The notes under the pieces: generated by a model
The model's database searches: none
What the model was told of the DNA's origin: nothing
What the model saw: the letters and a program-made list of their open reading frames with translations, nothing else
Source: Leifsonia xyli
Lineage (GTDB): Bacteria > Actinomycetota > Actinomycetes > Actinomycetales > Microbacteriaceae
Direction: 5' to 3'
Assembly (NCBI GenBank): GCA_001647635.1
Contig: CP014761.1
Coordinates: 3,100,001-3,164,000, forward strand
DNA: 64,000 nucleotides
Translations under genes and position numbers: made by a program
Shown: positions 62,402-64,000 of the stretch, one piece after another
Layout of the letters: every line of letters begins with the position of its first letter
Position numbering within the stretch: position 1 is the stretch's first letter

Positions 62402-63805
62402 TTATAGCTTGCGGCGCTTGGCGGAGACCCACTGGGAGGCCGCCCGCAGCGGTCGGGTGAGCCGCCAGGACGAGCTGCTCTCGAGCCCGCGGATGCGCTT
62501 GCGCAGGTCGTTCGTGACCCGTGTGCGCTCGGACACGATGCCCGCGACCCGGTCCGGCGCGGGCGTCGGGTCGGCGCAGTAGGCGACAAGCGGTCGGAGC
62601 GTGTGCTCCCAGGTGTGCTCCCGGGCGTACGCGGTGATGTTCGCCGCGATGCGCTCGCGCTCCTCGCCGTCGTACAGCAGCTCCTCGATGGCGGCGGCCA
62701 GGGCCTCCACGTCCTCCGACGGCACCACGCGTCCGAGCTCGTTGTCGCGGATGATCGGGGCGAACGTGTCCCCGTCGGTGCTGATGATCGGGAGCGACGC
62801 CCACAGGTAGTCGAGGATGCGTGTCCGGAAGCTGAACGCGGTCTCGAGGTGCTCGTAGTGCGTGCTGACGCCGAGGTCGGCGTCGAGCAGGTAGTCGGCG
62901 CGGTCGGCGTACGGCACCCAGGACTCGTTGAAGAACACGGCTTCGCCGGTGAGCCCGAGGGCGTCGGCGCGCTCCCGTGCCTGCACGGCCATCCGCATCG
63001 TGGGGATGTTGGGGTTGGGATGCGCGGCGCCGAGGAAGAAGAGCCGCAGGTCGGGGTGCGCGCGACGGGCGAGGGCGACCGCCTCGATCAGGGTGAGCGG
63101 ATCGAACCAGTTGTAGATGCCGCCGCCCCAGACGATCACCTTGTCGTCCGGTCCGATGCCGGGGACCGTTCCTTTGATGCCGTGCCGCTTCTGTACGGGC
63201 GGTTCGTTCTGCACGCCGAACGGGGCGATGTCGAGCAGCGAGCGGAGGCTGGGGTCGCGGTCGTAGGTGGCCGGGTTGATGCGGGCGAGGCCGGCGAGCT
63301 GGCCGAGCCAGAAGTCGCGTTGCTTCTCGGACGCGCAGACCAGGAAGTCGGCGCGCTCGAGCTGGTCGTTCAGCACCTCGACGGTGTCGATGGCGACCGC
63401 GAGGCGCTCCTCGGGCGAGAAGTCCTTGCCCTGCTCCAGCTGCTCCAGGTGCATGGGGTCGTAGATGTCGGCGACGATCATGGTGTCGGTCGCCTTGATC
63501 CACGGGTGGCTGCGCAGGATGTGGCCCTGGAAGACGAGCACCTCGGCCCAGTCCACATGGGCGCGCAGGCTCGCGTCGTCGGCGAAGGCGACGTGGAAGC
63601 GGTCGTCCGAGATGTCGGCGACCCGATTGGTCGAGATGAGGCGCACGTCCCCGACCGCGCTGAGCGCCTTGGCGATCTCCCACGCCCGGATCGCGGGGCC
63701 GGCCATGAGCTCGCCGAGCGTGTCCGGGGTCACGACGAGGATGCGCCGCCGCGGCGCCGTGGTCGTGGTCGCGTCCGTGCCCGCGCTCGGATCGGTGGTC
63801 GGCAT
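62402..63805 (-). CDS. GT4-family glycosyltransferase
   Basis: 467 residues, GT-B fold: LVVTPDTLGELMAGPAIRAW at the N-terminus, VIVWGGGIYNWFDPLTLIEA as the hinge, and TRILDYLWASLPIISTDGD in the donor half; a charged tail of about 60 residues ends in WRLTRPLRAASQWVSAKRRK, perhaps membrane-associated. AAGGAGC before the ATG is a good ribosome-binding site. It starts the exporter operon. The substrate is not predictable. Confidence 0.88.
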   Translation of the reverse strand: MPTTDPSAGTDATTTTAPRRRILVVTPDTLGELMAGPAIRAWEIAKALSAVGDVRLISTNRVADISDDRFHVAFADDASLRAHVDWAEVLVFQGHILRSHPWIKATDTMIVADIYDPMHLEQLEQGKDFSPEERLAVAIDTVEVLNDQLERADFLVCASEKQRDFWLGQLAGLARINPATYDRDPSLRSLLDIAPFGVQNEPPVQKRHGIKGTVPGIGPDDKVIVWGGGIYNWFDPLTLIEAVALARRAHPDLRLFFLGAAHPNPNIPTMRMAVQARERADALGLTGEAVFFNESWVPYADRADYLLDADLGVSTHYEHLETAFSFRTRILDYLWASLPIISTDGDTFAPIIRDNELGRVVPSEDVEALAAAIEELLYDGEERERIAANITAYAREHTWEHTLRPLVAYCADPTPAPDRVAGIVSERTRVTNDLRKRIRGLESSSSWRLTRPLRAASQWVSAKRRKL

Positions 63806-64000
63806 GGTGCTCCTTCTCGCGTCGTCTGGTGGGCCACCCTCCTGCGGTCCGGGCTTGACCGAAGGGAGGCGACACCGCAGGGAGGCCTCTCGCCCGCGTA
63901 CGGGTAAGCGCCGAGCACGAAAGCCGCTCGGCAGGTTACCACCCTCAGTCCCGAAGACGGTGTGAGACGGTCTGTGCGGACTCTCAGCGGCGGCGCGGGA
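63806..64000. other. right-edge interval without a supported gene
   Basis: The 195 bases upstream of the last glycosyltransferase contain an in-frame stop on the minus strand at 63986-63984, which may be the end of a gene lying beyond the edge (ending Arg-Arg-Arg), but too little is visible. No clear promoter or hairpin was seen. Confidence 0.4.

Noticed and set aside
63730..63942. Minus-strand 70-codon ORF at the right edge
   Set aside because: Overlaps the start of the GT4 gene in another frame and would bury its ribosome-binding site.

Overview
This 64 kb window is high-GC chromosomal DNA from an actinobacterium. Gene content, frequent GTG starts and many apparently leaderless promoters suggest the Microbacteriaceae, probably Leifsonia or a near relative; that placement is an inference from protein resemblance. 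I see no tRNA, rRNA, CRISPR array, phage module or insertion sequence.

Layout, left to right: (1) 1-8.6 kb: a cut acetyltransferase, trpS, xthA, a BrkB/YihY membrane protein, the succinate dehydrogenase operon sdhCDAB, a 74-residue protein of unknown role and manC. (2) 8.6-11 kb: a GT4 glycosyltransferase and corA. (3) 11-24.4 kb: a nucleoside uptake and salvage block (BMP-type lipoprotein, ABC ATPase, two permeases, cdd, deoA, add), a PTS IIA/IIB pair with no IIC, an ArsR regulator facing a frame-broken MFS exporter, and a phosphohexomutase-family gene fused by overlap to purine nucleoside phosphorylase. (4) 24.5-31.5 kb: an LpdA-like flavoprotein, a Na+/H+ antiporter, a frame-broken DUF559-type gene among short intergenic repeats, the biotinylated acyl-CoA carboxylase alpha subunit and maf. 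(5) 31.5-36.1 kb: an RNA methyltransferase, then a response regulator, sensor kinase and a third membrane protein in one overlapping operon closed by tandem hairpins. (6) 36.3-43.4 kb: accE, accD, birA, a PH-domain protein, GtrA, purK, purE and an LCP ligase. (7) 43.4-64 kb: an envelope region with an acyltransferase, a sortase-anchored pilin with its class C sortase, glycosyltransferases, all four dTDP-rhamnose genes, three secreted proteins with cell-wall-binding repeat 2 (CWB2) arrays, and a Wzm/Wzt-type polysaccharide ABC exporter with three glycosyltransferases.

Functional logic: imported nucleosides are deaminated (cdd, add), phosphorolysed (deoA, purine nucleoside phosphorylase) and the pentose-1-phosphate is probably isomerised by the neighbouring mutase. 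The accA/accD/accE/birA set supplies and biotinylates an acyl-CoA carboxylase. The right end makes dTDP-rhamnose, builds a rhamnose-containing glycan, exports it and attaches it to peptidoglycan, beside proteins likely to sit on that same wall. From memory, much of the gene order (trpS, BrkB, sdh, cdd, deoA, add, mutase, PNP, lpdA, accA, maf, accE, accD, birA, PH, GtrA, purK, purE, LCP, rmlD, wbbL, manC) matches the Rv3264c-Rv3336c stretch of Mycobacterium tuberculosis, so the backbone is ancestral and the two-component operon, pilus and CWB2 genes look like lineage-specific insertions.

Caution: four genes (sdhB, the MFS exporter, the DUF559 gene and the exporter ATPase) are each restored to family length by adding one base at a short homopolymer. 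This looks more like base-calling error than four independent pseudogenes.
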